From positions 313,001 to 377,000 of the forward strand of contig OZ025733.1 in assembly GCA_964019335.1 (NCBI GenBank): a stretch of DNA of 64,000 bases, given 5' to 3'. Source of the stretch: Diplonema japonicum. Lineage: Eukaryota; Euglenozoa; Diplonemea; Diplonemida; Diplonemidae. The translations under genes were made by a program, and so were the position numbers. The notes under the pieces were generated by a model. It was not told the origin of the DNA, did not search any database, and worked only from the letters and a program-made list of their open reading frames with translations. Positions 7,955-19,999 of this stretch are shown here, in pieces. The stretch's first letter is position 1. Each line of letters begins with the position of its first letter.

Positions 7955-10410
7955 ATGTCGAACGATCAGCAGGGGGACGGTAAAGGACCCGGCCCACCTC
8001 CAAGTGGTGCCTCTGTGACCGGGAAGGATTCGGCGCAGACGGGACGGGGCAAAACAGCAAACGTGGGCTGAGCAAGCACGAAAAGCGGTAGGAAAGGTGG
8101 TGAAGGTGGACCACACTTTGTTACCAACGATAGCAAAGGAGCAGAGGACGAACAAGAAGACGCCACAGCAGCAGCAGCAGGGGCAAGGGAAGGGGCAGAA
8201 GGACTCATTCAGAGGGGGCATGGGCGGCACCGAGAGAATGGGAGATGGCGAAGGGAGACCCGAAAGCATCTCTCAAAGCTTTCATGGGGGACGTAGCAGC
8301 GGTGATGGGGGAACCGCTAAAAAGAGAGGGGAGGAAGCCAGGGGAGGAGTGTGTAGACATCCTCATCTGGGTCAACAGGAAGGAAGCAGAAGCCAAGGCA
8401 GCCGAGATGAGAGGGCCTTGGGTGCTAGAGAGAAGGCGGCGAGGAGTGGTCTGGCTGGCCACCAGAGAACTGAGGCGCGCTGTGGAGGTGGTGAACAGCG
8501 TGAGGAAGGTCAGCAAGGACGCCTTGCTGACGATGAACGGGAAGGGCTTCGGCGTCCAAGTACAGGACGACGTCGAAGCGGTGAGGAAGCTGGTGGAGCA
8601 GGCCAACCTCGGGGTGACAAAGAAGATCTCATACGATCTTAGAGGTCTCCCCCAGGGAACAACACGAGAGGCCGCGCAGCAGACGGTGGCGGCAACTGGA
8701 TGGAAGGGGCAGGTGGTGAGGGTGCTCCCAAAGGAAGGGAAGGTGCTGGCGGTAGTGCAGGCGCAGGAGCCACCAGAATTCGGCGAGATCGACTGGGGGG
8801 AGGGACGGGCAGAGCTATGGGAGTCCCGCAAACCGCCAGCGAGAGACCCGAAGGAGGAGAGAAGGACGGACCGGAACAACACCGGGCAGTGCAAGGGCCA
8901 ACCGGTACACACAGAAGCAATTCTGGCGCCACTACGGCAAAGCAAGGGGCGAGGAGGAAGAGTAACGACCCCGTGGTCGGGGCTCAGCCACAACAGAACA
9001 ACAACAACAAGGGCAACAACAAACTCCAACGCAGAGGGAGAGGCAGCTCGAGGAGCAGGTGAGGGAGCTGAGGGAAGAGGTGAAGAAGCTGAGGCAGCGG
9101 TAGCGGCAGCCACGAAGCAGAGGGCCGAGCCGGGGAAGAAAAGGAAGGTGAGGGAGGATAAAACCCCCTCGATGACACGGACGCCAGCACCATCGCCAGT
9201 GAAGCAGCAGAGGGGTGACGCAGCAGAGGTGGTGCCAGGATATGCGGCAGGAACGGCCAACTAGACCAAGTCCCAGTCCAGGTCAGGGTCAGGGACAGGG
9301 CGCAACGGGAAGGACAGACGCGTAATGAAGCAGGCCGAGCACGACGAAGGAAGACAGAGGGACTACGACGGGATGGGCAGGAAAGCGCCGAAGCACACCC
9401 ACCACTGGGAGGAGCACAAGAGCAGAACCAGGTGGGTGTGCACCAAGTGCGAGCGCAACATGCCGAAGGGTACGTACGCGACCACCTGCAGGCATGGGGC
9501 GTGCAAGCTGCAGAAGTGCAGACGCTGCGTGGAGGGACGGAGGCAGCTGTACTACAGCTCGACAGACGAATCCTCGAGCCTGTCCTCGGGGGAATGGTGA
9601 TCGGCAGGACGCGGTGGAGCGTAGGGGACGGGGACGGACCTGCAAGAGGTAGCGAGAGGATGAGTTAGAGTATGAGGAAGTCCCGGGAGACGGGAACTGC
9701 CAATACTCGGCAATCTCCACCGCGCTGAAAAGGGGGAACGCGGCACAACTACGTCAGCTGACCGGCCAAGCACATCGCGAAAAACCCCCAAAGATACGGA
9801 GGACTAGTGCAAGCAGAGGACGAGACCGTGGAAGCATACGCGGAGAAAACGGCAAAAGACCGCACGTGGGGGGACCATATCACACTAGAGGCGGCGGCAC
9901 AGGTGATGAAGACCAACATCTGGGTCCTGAGGGAGGAAGGAGTACAGCGGGCGGCGAGGCCAGAGGACGCAGTGAGCACGATCATCATTGGGCCCGAGGA
10001 GAACAACGGTCACGACAATAGAGCTTGCGCTGGACTTTGAGAACAGCACAATGAAGTCGCTGGTGGGTGAACGTGGAGACCTGACACTAATAGGGAAAAA
10101 GGCGAGACGGCTGCATGGCCTGCAGGCTGCAGGAAGGCTGGCAGGACGCGCGGATAAGGAGGAAGGTCAGGGGACACAGAGCCATACCGGCGGAGCAACG
10201 GCGGAACCACGGCCTGAGGACCATAGGGGGGAGAAAGGTCTTAGGCTGGGACAGAAGACCGCTGCACGTCTCGGAACAGACGAAGAAGGACCTCCAGAAA
10301 CTGAGACAGCAGTGGCAGAAGGAGCGGGTGAGCGCCATGAGGGAGCGGGCTCAGCCCAAAAAGGAAAGACCGAAGCCGCTGAAGGGAGATAGGGGCAGGT
10401 AGAAGAACAA
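7955..10410 (+). mobile_element. Degenerate retroelement-like unit (ORF1-like, Zn, OTU)
   Basis: This GC-rich, intronless stretch is unlike its neighbours in composition. The frames run 7955-8071 (Gly/Pro-rich), 8097-about 8245 (Gln-rich), 8245-9264 (339 codons), a TAG, the same frame to 9600, then an OTU-protease segment and a basic tail at 10115-10402. The 8245-9264 part has a region like LINE ORF1 RNA-binding domains (LRGLPQGTTREAAQQTVAAT) and a basic NLS-like KKRKVRED. The 9325-9600 part has clustered Cys (CTKCER, then CRHGACKLQKCRRC), probably zinc-binding. No reverse transcriptase or endonuclease is seen, so if it is a retroelement it is truncated. Confidence 0.55.
9656..10040 (+). pseudogene. 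Frameshifted OTU-family cysteine protease segment
   Basis: One frame reads EYEEVPGDGNCQYSAISTAL with the OTU catalytic Cys codon at 9698-9700. The homologous reading then continues one frame over as HIAKNPQRYGG, WGDHITLEAAAQVMKTNIWV and NNGHDN, with the catalytic His codon at 10011-10013. The shift lies between about 9762 and 9771, and a stop at 9650 blocks the upstream frame. OTU domains remove ubiquitin, and some LINE-like elements encode them. Here the domain belongs to the surrounding retroelement-like unit and is broken. Confidence 0.75.
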
Positions 10411-10586
10411 GACAGGACGTCCCAGATCAGGGATTTCCTTTTACCTCTTTATTTTTTTTTTTTTTCTTTCGAGGGGGAATAGAATGCAATTAGTAGTGGA
10501 TGGAAAAAAAAAAAAAAAAGGTCTTTTAGCAAAAAAAATTTCTTTTTCCCCCCTTATTTTCTTTTTTTTTTTTAAACTTTTTTCTC

Positions 10587-10635
<49 letters not shown>
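10403..10635. other. Short homopolymer gap
   Basis: The gap contains T-runs and an A-run of more than 40 bases (from about 10590) that ends four bases before the next ATG. It holds no gene. Confidence 0.8.
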
Positions 10636-10636
<1 letters not shown>

Positions 10637-11430
10637 TGGACACTTGGGACGAGTATGAGGTCGCAGAGTGGCTAGAATCTGAAGGATTGTCTGAACATAA
10701 GAAGACGTTTTTGCTGAACAGGATAACAGGGGAAGACCTCCTAATAAGAATGCAGCAATGCGATCTGAGAGAAGAGTTATGCATCACAGAATACAAAGGA
10801 CGAAAGGAACTATGGACCGCCGTCCAGTGGCTAAGGGGCAAGGCCATGGGACGGGCTGCAACCAACGAGGAAGTCACACTGCACACACCCTGCAGCTCCC
10901 CTGTGGAAAAAGAGGAACCACACAATAATTTTAACATATATGAAGACATACCCATTAGCACAAACAGCGAACAGAGAGCACCGACGACCCTATCAGTCCA
11001 TCAAACAGAGCATAGCTTCCCCCGATATGTAGAACAGGACTGTGCTGTAAGAGCAACCTCGCTCCGGAAAAAAAATCTTGCGCAGATGATCACTACAGCA
11101 TCGCGTATCAAGGATCTAGAAAAATCGGCAGCATGGGTCTCTGGTGAGTTTCTCTTACATCCTCCTACCTTGAAAACACCTGACTACTCCATTCAAATAC
11201 CCGGCGCTAAGGGAGGGGTCAAGTGGTGGCAGGAGGTTCCCCGCGGTCCAAAACCGATCATTTCGTGTTCCACCCGCCAGGCCGTCGACTACCAGACGCT
11301 CTTCGGGGAGCAAAAGAAGCAGATGGAAAGGGCCGCAGCATCGAACGCTGTTTATGAAAGGCTCATTTGCAAGTTTGAGGCAATCACACGGACTCAGAGT
11401 GAACGGTTGGAACGGGCTTGCAAAACGTGA
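10636..11430 (+). CDS. SAM-domain protein
   Basis: This 264-residue protein has a sterile-alpha-motif domain at residues 1-67: WDEYEVAEWLESEGL at the start, ITGEDLL, and a closing helix with ELWTAVQWLRG. The remainder is low-similarity, with a Trp-rich patch (GGVKWWQEVP) and a C-terminal helix. SAM domains mediate protein or RNA binding. Two other SAM proteins lie at 18401 and 20591, but this one lacks their NYN and CCCH parts. The ATG follows an A-run. The end of the gene (acgtgaactgg... then an A-run) could hide a further intron. Confidence 0.65.
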
Positions 11431-11644
11431 ACTGGAGGGATTTAAAAAAAAAAAAAAAAAACCCCTTTTACAAGGTTTTTTTTTAAAAAGGGGGCGTCTC
11501 ACAAAGACTTCCTTTAACTCATATTTTTTTTTTTTTGGTTTTTTTTTACACTCTTTTTTTTTTTTTTCCTCATTTTTCAAAAAAAAAAAAAAAAAAAAAA
11601 AAAAAGAAAGCTTAGGAAAGGGGAAAAAAAAAGAAGGGAAAAAA

Positions 11645-12025
11645 ATGCGGGTTTTGGCTCATCTTGTCCTAGTGGCTTGTTTGGCATTTGTCCAAGTTCA
11701 TGGTAAAGGGATGGAGTACCAGGGGAAGGATGCGAAGAACCTTCTTGACAAGGTGGCTGGGGCTATAAAGGAACACCAGAAGTATGCAGATTACACTGAT
11801 GAAATGAGGCGCGCGGCTGCACCCACGGAGGAGGAGAAACTAGCCTCCTTGAAGGCGCGGCATCAGCGAATGAGCGACTACATGAAAGAAAAACAAGAGG
11901 AGGAGAAAGAAAACAAGAAAAAAAACGAACGTAAAGGCCTGCAGGACAAGGTCGAGCAGCTGAAGAAGAAACACGAAAAAGGGATCAAAAGGCTGAAAGG
12001 AGACAAGGCACAGGAGGAACTTTGA
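11645..12025 (+). CDS. Secreted or ER-luminal charged coiled-coil protein
   Basis: This is a 126-residue protein. Residues 1-20 form a clean signal peptide (MRVLAHLVLVACLAFVQVHG), and the rest is highly charged, Lys/Glu-rich, and predicted as a long coiled coil from about residue 60. It has no Cys pairs, no membrane anchor and no KDEL-type end. The upstream DNA is an A-rich leader. No family was recognised. Confidence 0.6.
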   Translation: MRVLAHLVLVACLAFVQVHGKGMEYQGKDAKNLLDKVAGAIKEHQKYADYTDEMRRAAAPTEEEKLASLKARHQRMSDYMKEKQEEEKENKKKNERKGLQDKVEQLKKKHEKGIKRLKGDKAQEEL

Positions 12026-12229
12026 TTTTTTTTAAAGAAGAAAAGTAGAAGAAGAAGAAAAAAAATAACACTACCTCACCTGATACAAAAAAAAAAAAAA
12101 AAAAAGTTGTGACCCCCTTTTTTTTTAAAAAAAAAAAACCAGTAGACTACCTGCTCTTTTTTCTTTCGGTTTTCCCTGAGAAATTAGAACAAAAAAAAGG
12201 GAGAGGGGGATATAAAAAAAAAGAAAAAA

Positions 12230-12577
12230 ATGTCTGATGACATGACAGCGAAACAGCATTGGATGCAGGAGCAGCAACTGAACACATCGAGAACCACATA
12301 CAAGGTCGAGGGGGGTAAGAAGATGACCGAGAAGGATTTACCAGACCAGTTTCGAAGGGCGTCCGACAAGGTAGCCAGGAAAAAAAAAAAAAAAAAAAAA
12401 AAAAACTCACCCCATTAGACAGCAAACCCTTGCATGCGCGAGATGGCCACAGTACAACGGTGCCTGGAGAAAGGTGGAGGGAGAGAATGCGAAGGACTCT
12501 TGGGAGTCTACAACCGGTGCGAGGAAAAATACTATACGCAATCTAGGGTCGAGGCCATCGCCTCTGCGTCGCATTAA
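12230..12577 (+). CDS. Twin-CX9C (CHCH) mitochondrial protein
   Basis: Exons 12230-12370 and 12419-12577 flank a 48-nt intron (gtagcc..., A-run, cattag) and give 99 residues. Exon 2 carries the whole diagnostic motif: CMREMATVQRC and CEGLLGVYNRC, two CX9C pairs separated by nine residues. Proteins of this class are imported into the intermembrane space and oxidised by Mia40/Erv1; many assemble respiratory complexes. Which member this is cannot be told. Without the splice the frame ends in poly-Lys, so the gene is easily missed. Confidence 0.75.
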
Positions 12578-12661
12578 AGACACCCTCTTTTTTTTTTTTT
12601 TTTCCCTTGTTTCTGTGGCCCCTTCTCAGGGGGAGGAGGGGAAAAAAAAAAAAAAAAAAAA

Positions 12662-15259
12662 ATGCGCCCAAAGGACACGGAAGCCATTCGCCAGCGCATC
12701 CAACTAAAGCTCCAAGGCAGGCACTACCAAACCCACCCTTTCGAAACCCACCCCCTTACAGCGTTGTACCAAGTCCTTTGGGAGGGAACCGTGAATTGGT
12801 GCTTGCTTCATAGAATCTCCCGCCCGGGAGAAGTCAGTCCCGGGTTCATGCTGAGGCAGATACCTGATACCCTAGTGTGGGAGAGCAATATCCCTAAAGG
12901 GTGGTATCGTTACGAAGAGGAGCTGGTGGAGGGGAAGTGGGCTGGTAACATACGGAAGGACAAGGTTGACACGAAGAAGGTAGATACTGTATTCGGGCAA
13001 GGCAAGCACAATGACGCAATATGCTGCACATACATATCCAGGGCACTGGACAACGGAAAGGAGTACACCAAGATAGAGTATCTAACAAGGGCCGCCCTCA
13101 GAATCTTTCTCTTCTCCCGCAACAGAGGGAAAGGCTCCTGCATCATTCAGAAATGGGTGCAACCTCAGAACGGATGCTACAACGACACCATACAAGCAGT
13201 GTGGACGCACGGTTTGAAATGCTTTGTAGAACGCAGAAGGGTATGGAGAAAAAAAAAGATTTTTTTTTTCTTTTTCGTTTTCATATATTGGCATTCCTAA
13301 AGGCGGACCAAAGAACTCAAAGTTGCTGTTCTATATATTTTTTTTTTAAAAAGAATTTTGGTTAGATGGAATCTTTACTTTTTATTGCCATAGATTGAAA
13401 AAAAAAAAAAAAAAAAAAAAAAAGAATTGAAGGTTTTTTTTTATTTTCCCCCCATTCACGTCCATCTACAGAACCGCCATTATCTACACGACACTTCGAT
13501 CCCATTACAACAACGAGCAGTGACATTCGACGGGCCGCCGCATTTCTCAACTGACGTCATTGTCAGCTCGAAGCTCAGGGAGCAGGTGGAGAGGTCGTGC
13601 AACAGCATCGCAGAACACTTCAACAAGAACACCGCACAAGGACAACGCCAGACCGTTCGCTTCAACCTGGCGAGGATGGTCGCACACTTCAAAATCGACT
13701 CAAAATGCAGGCTCGTCCTCCTCGGCGTTGTCGGTGCAAGAGTATATGAAGTCGGAAAACGATATGAAGTCTATGTAGCACTGGACCTCGCACCAGTTTA
13801 CAAACATGTAGTGGAAAACCAAGAAGAAGACGATCAAGGCCTTGTCGTTTCTTCTCAAAGACGTCACACGTTCACAGACGAGGGTGAAGACTCCTTCGAA
13901 GCGCCAGAGGAGTATGACGCGGACGACGCGGACCTTCTCGCATGGCTCTCAGCACCCAAGAAGACCCGCCGGCGATCAAGCACACCATCAGTACCCCAAG
14001 CTACCGTGAGGCGCGTTTCAACAAAATCCCCTCATCATGAAATCTGGTCGGATAAAAGCAGTAATTTTCAAGACGAGTTCGGTGACGCACCGAGCACTAC
14101 AAACTGGGGGGGCAAGAACTACACATGGGGGAAACACAACGGCGGGGTCGTCGTCAGGAACGGGAACACAAAACTCCGGGACGCTGAACACACGAAAACC
14201 AAGAAAACCCGGAGAAGACCCCTTGCCGCCTCCCAGCCCGACCAAAAGATAACCAAACAACTATTAAAACAAGAACGCGAGATCGACGGCCACCAGAACT
14301 TCGCACCCCGTGCGATGTCTAGACTTGTTAAGATGCTTCACGAAGCGAAACATCCGCTTTCCCCTCGGACAACCCAAGCTGTCCGAGTCGAGTACTTGCG
14401 ATCGCTTCCTAACATGTCTGTTGTTGAAAAGCTAGAGTACATCCTCCTGAAGCTCCACGGGACGGGAGGCAACAATGATGAAAAAGATATCCATTCAACC
14501 AGAATCTCGCCCAGAGGACACCGTGCTGCGAAATCCCATTCACATGTCCGTTGGGCGTTGCTCTCCAGAGCAGTTCGGAGTGGTTACATCCGGGTACAAG
14601 CTGCCATCGACATTCTTAAAGTGGAGATCTCTGACATGGTGTACGGGTACGGGTCGCACTTGTTAGGGATCGCGCCCAAGATGTACTCGTTCACTCTCGG
14701 CACAACGGACAGCGTCTCCTTACTGTTTCTCAGCAAGTTTCTTACAGCCATCAACGCCACCGAGGGCCCTACCGGGACCTATTCCATTTCCCCCAAAACA
14801 ACACCCCTGTACATTTGCGACGCGGCACACCGTTCCTTCACCAAGCACACCTGCCGTTTACTGAACACGATGCTCAAGGCGGTGCTCAGCTCTAAGGAGA
14901 CTGCCATTCGTGTGATACACGGGATGACGACGCTGGGGATGTCTTCTGAGTTGCTGTCTTCATCAGCTCTTCACTACGGGGAGTCATTAACGGAAAGCGA
15001 AGCGGAAAGAAATACAAGAAAAGAGGATGATGGTGTGGAGGAAGCAACTAGCATCGATGGTATCGCTCCTGTTTTCGAAAGTGAAGAACAACAAGAAGAG
15101 GGGCAAGACGAACAGGACGAGAAAGGGGAACAGGAAACAGTCGTCGAGGAAGGGGAAGGGAACAAGGAAGAGAAACAGGAGGCAGTCGCCTCGTCCTCGT
15201 CCTCGTCCTCGTCCTACACCTATGACAGTGACGAAGAGGTCGGGATTACATTTCAATAG
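12662..15259 (+). CDS. Large conserved-looking protein of unknown function, two exons
   Basis: Exons 12662-13240 and 13472-15259 give 788 residues. The 231-nt intron starts gtatgg, holds A- and T-runs, and ends in a C/T tract with ctacag. Residues about 1-310 look globular (for example KGSCIIQKWVQPQNG and KCRLVLLGVVGARV across the junction) and read like a structured flagellate protein, but I cannot name the family. The middle is basic and low-complexity, a second globular part lies at about 480-660, and the end is Glu-rich with a (Ser)9 run and EEVGI. It has no signal peptide or membrane segment. Confidence 0.6.
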
Positions 15260-15515
15260 ACAGTTCAAACAAAGTCTTTTTTTTTCTTTTTGTTGTTTTG
15301 TTTCGTTCGACAGTGAAAGGGAAAGGGGAGGGGGGGCAGAAAGATTCCATTTACATGGATGATACTTCTTATTTTTTCGTTTCCCCCTTGTTCTTCTCTT
15401 TTTTTTTCTTGGGCCCGCAAAAAAATTATATTTTCCCTCGAAAGGATTAGGGGGTGGTGAGTGTGTTAAATAAAGAAAAAGGGGGCATAAGAAAAAGAGA
15501 GAGAAGAAAAGTAAA

Positions 15516-17585
15516 ATGGCGACCCGACCCCCTCAGAACAGTAGCCACAAGCGGGGTCTGCAGGAGGTGTCCACTAACACGCCGACAAAGTCGAACAAAA
15601 GAGAGAAGCTTGCCGTGACACCAAGCGTGCTGACCCCTGTGTCCCTGACCCCCAGGTTCAGCACCACCTTCAAGACTCACGCAGACAAGAGTTACAGCGA
15701 AGGCGTGCACAAGTCAAGATGCCCATGCATTGTGATCAAGGAACTAACAAGGGAACTGAAGGAATTAGACAAAAAAAAGGACATGGCGAAGATCAGAAAA
15801 TTGGAGATAAAGATTGCGGAGCTTAAGGCAAAGGGCTGCAGCCATGGAAACTCAAAGACGGTGACTAGGGAAGAGATCTTGGTGAACAAGATGAAGGTCG
15901 ACTCCCACACCATCCACGGAAAGCACAAAATGCTGAAGGAGCTGGAACGCGCGCACATGGACGCCCGTAGGAAGATCCTCGAAGAGGAGGACACACTCCG
16001 AAGCGAGCTGTCTGTCGATTTGCAAATAGGAACCTCAGCAGTCAGGAAGATGCTAGCGGTACGCGAGGACTTCCGCACAGAAGAATCCATGTCGAGGAGA
16101 AAAATCGAGAACGAAGGCGTTGGGCCGTTCTTCCAGACGGCCGTTAAAGAATTCCTTCACAACTCGCAAAGGAACGTCCTCGAACAAACAGAATCCAGGA
16201 AGAGGAAACGCGTGCACGATGAGGAACAGGACGCTACAAACGGAATCAGAGTCTTCACAGATTTCGCCCACAGGCTTGTGAGAGTCGTTGAAAATGAAGC
16301 TGGCACCAGAACAGCCATCCACACAGAACAGACACAAACCCGTCTTGTTGTTGTCAACAGAAACTACTCACTCCTCTTCAACTCTTTGGAGCTCAACGAG
16401 ACTGCCACACGCGGTGTCTTTTTAAAGGGCGAAGAGACATCCTTTAAAACCCTCTTACAAACGGAGAAACACGATGCAGAGCAGTGCGGCATCATATCGG
16501 AGGAGGTGACCGCTCGTCGTGTCTATGCCGCCGAGGAGCACTACGATGCCACGGAGCTCTTCTCCAGCGCATCGTGGCAGAAGCTTCACTCCGTGACCCT
16601 GACAGAGACAACCGCCAGGGAGGCTGTCATTCTGGACGAATCCATCGCTTTCTCGTCGTTGCTGCTGTCGACTGGCGAGGAGATCAAACGAAGCGGCATA
16701 GCATACCAGTACTACGGCATGCTGGTGAAAATGCACAACATGTTCACCGAGGATGAAGTCACCGCTCTTGTCGACACGGAGGAACGATTTCACGACGAGA
16801 TTAAAATAGAAGAGAAGACGTCCCGTAGGTCCCTTGAGACAGGCTTTGTCGCGCATGGTTCACTTGTTCTGCTGGAACAAGAGGAAAGGCAAGCTAGACA
16901 GTGCGTTGCAAGGAAGTACCTGGATGGGTTAGCAAACCTTGAGATCGCAAGCCAGGAAAACATCGTTTTAAATCTGCTCCTTGTCGAAGATATTGCAAGG
17001 GAACAGGTCCACGAGGAAGAGGTGATGGACCGGGGTCTCCTTGAACAGGAGATAGCTGGCATGAAGCTGGACTGCGACGAGCTTTGCTGCCGTGCCAACA
17101 TCGACAAAGAGCAAGAAGCAGAGATACACGCTATCATGTCAGACTGCAAGGAGTCCGCATCACAGATTTTTGAATGTCTCGAGAATTTCAGGACATCTCG
17201 TCAGTACTTCAACTCCAAAGAGAACCTGTTCAACCTGCCACAGTGGAATGTCACCCATGACATGGAGCTCAGGTGCGCCACTAACCCCTTGCTTCTATCC
17301 CTCCTCCGCCACTCCCTTTCCCTTAACCTTGCGACAGAGCAGCATTTCAACGAGATTGGAAACAGGAACGAATCTGATTTTGGGAAGCAGCACAGTGAGC
17401 TTGTGCAGGCGAGGGGGGAGCTCAGCAGGACTAAGGACACGCTTAAAGAGCTGGAGCAGGCGCACCGTATTTCTAGCACTGATCTTTTGAAGGAAAAGGC
17501 CGCCAACAAAACACTGAAGGCTAAGGTTGCCAACCTTGACAAGGAGATGAGGTCAACACAAGTTGCCAACGAAAGGGTATGAAGG

Positions 17586-17618
<33 letters not shown>

Positions 17619-17715
17619 ACAGGCAAAACACGAGAAGCGGACCAGAGATCTCGAGGTGAAGCTGGCGGCGATGCAGAAGGCGCTAGACAAGGAGAGGGTG
17701 AAGAATAGGAAATAG
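15516..17715 (+). CDS. Long helical repeat / coiled-coil protein
   Basis: Exons 15516-17576 and 17623-17715 give 717 residues; the 46-nt intron is gtatga, an A-run and acacag. After a Thr/Pro-rich start (1-60), almost the whole protein is helical. It has irregular repeats about 35-40 residues long with the pattern E..AR..I..EE...F..L (for example ETTAREAVILDESIAFSSLL and ETATRGVFLKGEETSFKTLL). A C-terminal coiled coil is completed by exon 2 (AKHEKRTRDLEVKLAAMQKA). Such proteins are common in euglenozoan cytoskeleton and flagella; that role is inference. Confidence 0.65.
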
Positions 17716-18369
17716 AATTTTTTTTTTGTTTGCCCCCCTTATAACCCCCCCCCATTTGTATAGAGATAGAGCTTTTATTTATTTCATCCCCCCTTTTCTT
17801 TAAGACTTTTTTTCAAAAAGATAAAAAAGAGAAAAGGTATGAAACTCTTTTTTTTTTTTTCCTTTTTTTTTTTTTTTTGCCCCTTCTCTTTCATTCCCCC
17901 GCCCCTTTCCCCCACTTTTTTAGACGTAACCCAAAACCTATCTTTTTTTTTTTCTTCGCGAGTGGAGCGCGTCAACTCCCTACGCTGTATCGGAGGACCG
18001 ACCACACACGGGTATGACAGGAGGCCAGTACTCCCGGAACGAACCATGAGTAGCATCGAAGGCTTGCGGGACAGGTACCTGTCGCAGACACCGACAAGGC
18101 TGCCCCGCAGCATGACCACCGCAGTAGGAACCCGCCAGAGCCCCCAGAACGGGGACAACGGGGACTAAGCGCAGCGCGGCCGGTGAGCGCAAAAACGCAT
18201 ACCTTAAAAGAATAGTTTCTTTTTTCTTTTTTTCTAAAAAAAAAAAAAGGGTTTTTTTTTTTTTTCCTTATTCTTTGGGTGGCCTCAGGCCTTCCCCCCT
18301 TTTTTTTAAAAAACCTTTTTTTTTTAAAAAAGTTCTCATGTTATCTCCCCATCCAGGAAAAGAAAAGGG

Positions 18370-18400
<31 letters not shown>
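17716..18400. other. Gap with a GC-rich fragment and dispersed repeat
   Basis: T- and A-runs surround a GC-rich, coding-like stretch at about 17960-18170 (HGYDRRPVLPERTMSSIEGL in one frame) without a credible start. It is followed directly by the repeat at 18178-18225 shared with 5404. This is possibly a fragment of a mobile element. A pyrimidine tract and atccag (about 18357) precede the next gene's A-rich leader. Confidence 0.45.
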
Positions 18401-18403
<3 letters not shown>

Positions 18404-19999
18404 CATCCAAGCAAAATGGACCTGGAACACGTCTGCAAGTGGCTTTCAACAGTGTCGGAGGAAGAAGCAGTGGGTTTCTTCAGGGAGCAGGATATAACCG
18501 GAGAGGTGTTGATGGCCCTGACACAGGACGAGCTGAAGGAGATGGGCGTTCTAAAACTCGGCACGAGAAAGCGCTTGGTACAAAAAATAAAAAAACTCTT
18601 CGAGAGCAAAGAGGTCCCGGCGGCAGTACACAACGAAGAAACAGCATGTGAAAACACCAAAAATTACACCCTGGAAATCTTTCTGGACCTGACGATAAGA
18701 GACGAGACGTATTTCCCTATAAACGACCCGGCCCAACTAACCTTAAATGTCAACTCTCTAAAGGAACAAATCGGGCTTTCCATAGACCCATCTTGGGACC
18801 CCTCAACATCTGATTTCTACGGGAGATATTACATAACAGCATCAGAACAAAATTTTTCATTTCGAAAAACAATGCGAAACCTCGGTTTTTACCAAGTCGG
18901 GGCTGTTGACGGTGAGCGTGTTATGGAAAACGACATCCTTCACCTAGCATGCCACAGACACCTCGATCGGGATAAAATAATAATCGCGGTGATCACCGAT
19001 AATGACAGTTTCGAGACAACTCTTTTAAGGTGTCAAAAGGAGATCGAGAAAACGGTGCTGGTGGTTCAAAAACGATCAGAACTTTTACGAAAATGCATCA
19101 CGGAATCGCCGAGAATCCTCTCTATGGACGAAATAATACGGGGGCAAGCATTCTCCAACCCCGCATCATCTCAGGAAGACGAAGAGCAACCCATGTTCAA
19201 AATCTTCAGCTTGGGCAACAGCAGAGACATCTACGCCGACACCTCAAATCTCCTATCTGACTCAAGCCACGGCAGCCCCTTGAACGGCAGCAGTAGTGGG
19301 CCATCCTCTACAACAAGTTCTGTGATAAAGCGTCCTGATGCCGGATCGATTCCCGGGCTTAGTTTGTTTGACCTCCCATCTCTTGCCTCGTTAGCGTCTA
19401 TAACATCTAAACCTGTGTCACCACCTTCATCGCCTTTGAAGAAATTCAATTACGTCGCTGCAGCTTCGGCTGGTGGGAAGCCGCCCACTGTGAAACAGGT
19501 TGTAAAGGCCCCGTGTGTTGTTGTTGAAAAACCGGTCAAAATCGCCGACGAGACCGCGGGTGTGAAGCAGTCGAAGCTGTGCTTTGATTTCTTTAACAGG
19601 AAGTGTGTCAGGGGGAAGAAATGCCTCTTCGCGCATTCCCGTGATGAACTCCCTGCTGACGTTCGCAGTCGGTTCAAAACTGCAATGTGTCCTAATGAAC
19701 ATTGTGAATATGGCGGCGCTTGTCATTACGCGCACAGCGTTGACGAGCTTCCTTCTGAGAAGCAAAACTGGTACAAAATGCAGCTGTGTGAGGAGTTCAG
19801 TAAAAATAGACATTGTCCACACGGGAGGGCCTGTATCTTCGCCCATGGTGCAAGCGAGCAAAGAGGCGAGCGGGTGAAAAAAAGCGACAAGAAAAAAACG
19901 ATATGCGAGCACTACGCAGGTGGTTTCTGCCGCCATGGGAAGGTTTGCCACTACCTGCACACGAATCCTAAAAAATCAGAGGAAGGGAAAAAGAAGTAA
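18401..19999 (+). CDS. SAM-NYN-CCCH protein 1
   Basis: This is a 532-residue protein. It has a SAM domain (about 10-72, ITGEVLMALTQDELKEMGVL), an NYN/PIN-like domain (about 86-240), a Ser/Pro linker, and four CCCH zinc fingers (about 393-525, for example CEEFSKNRHCPHGRACIFAH). NYN domains are metal-dependent RNases, and CCCH fingers bind RNA. Here the first acidic motif reads FLDLTIRD and the second ITDNDSF, compared with FWDIANC and ITGDTDF in the paralogue at 20591, so the active site may be weakened. The ATG directly follows a 31-nt A-run. The upstream gap holds an acceptor-like atccag. Confidence 0.8.

Noticed and set aside
8205-9260. Long open frame on the - strand (351 codons)
   Set aside because: It is antisense to the GC-rich ORF1-like region, Ser/Pro/Leu low-complexity, and shows no domain; GC-rich DNA gives long antisense frames by chance.
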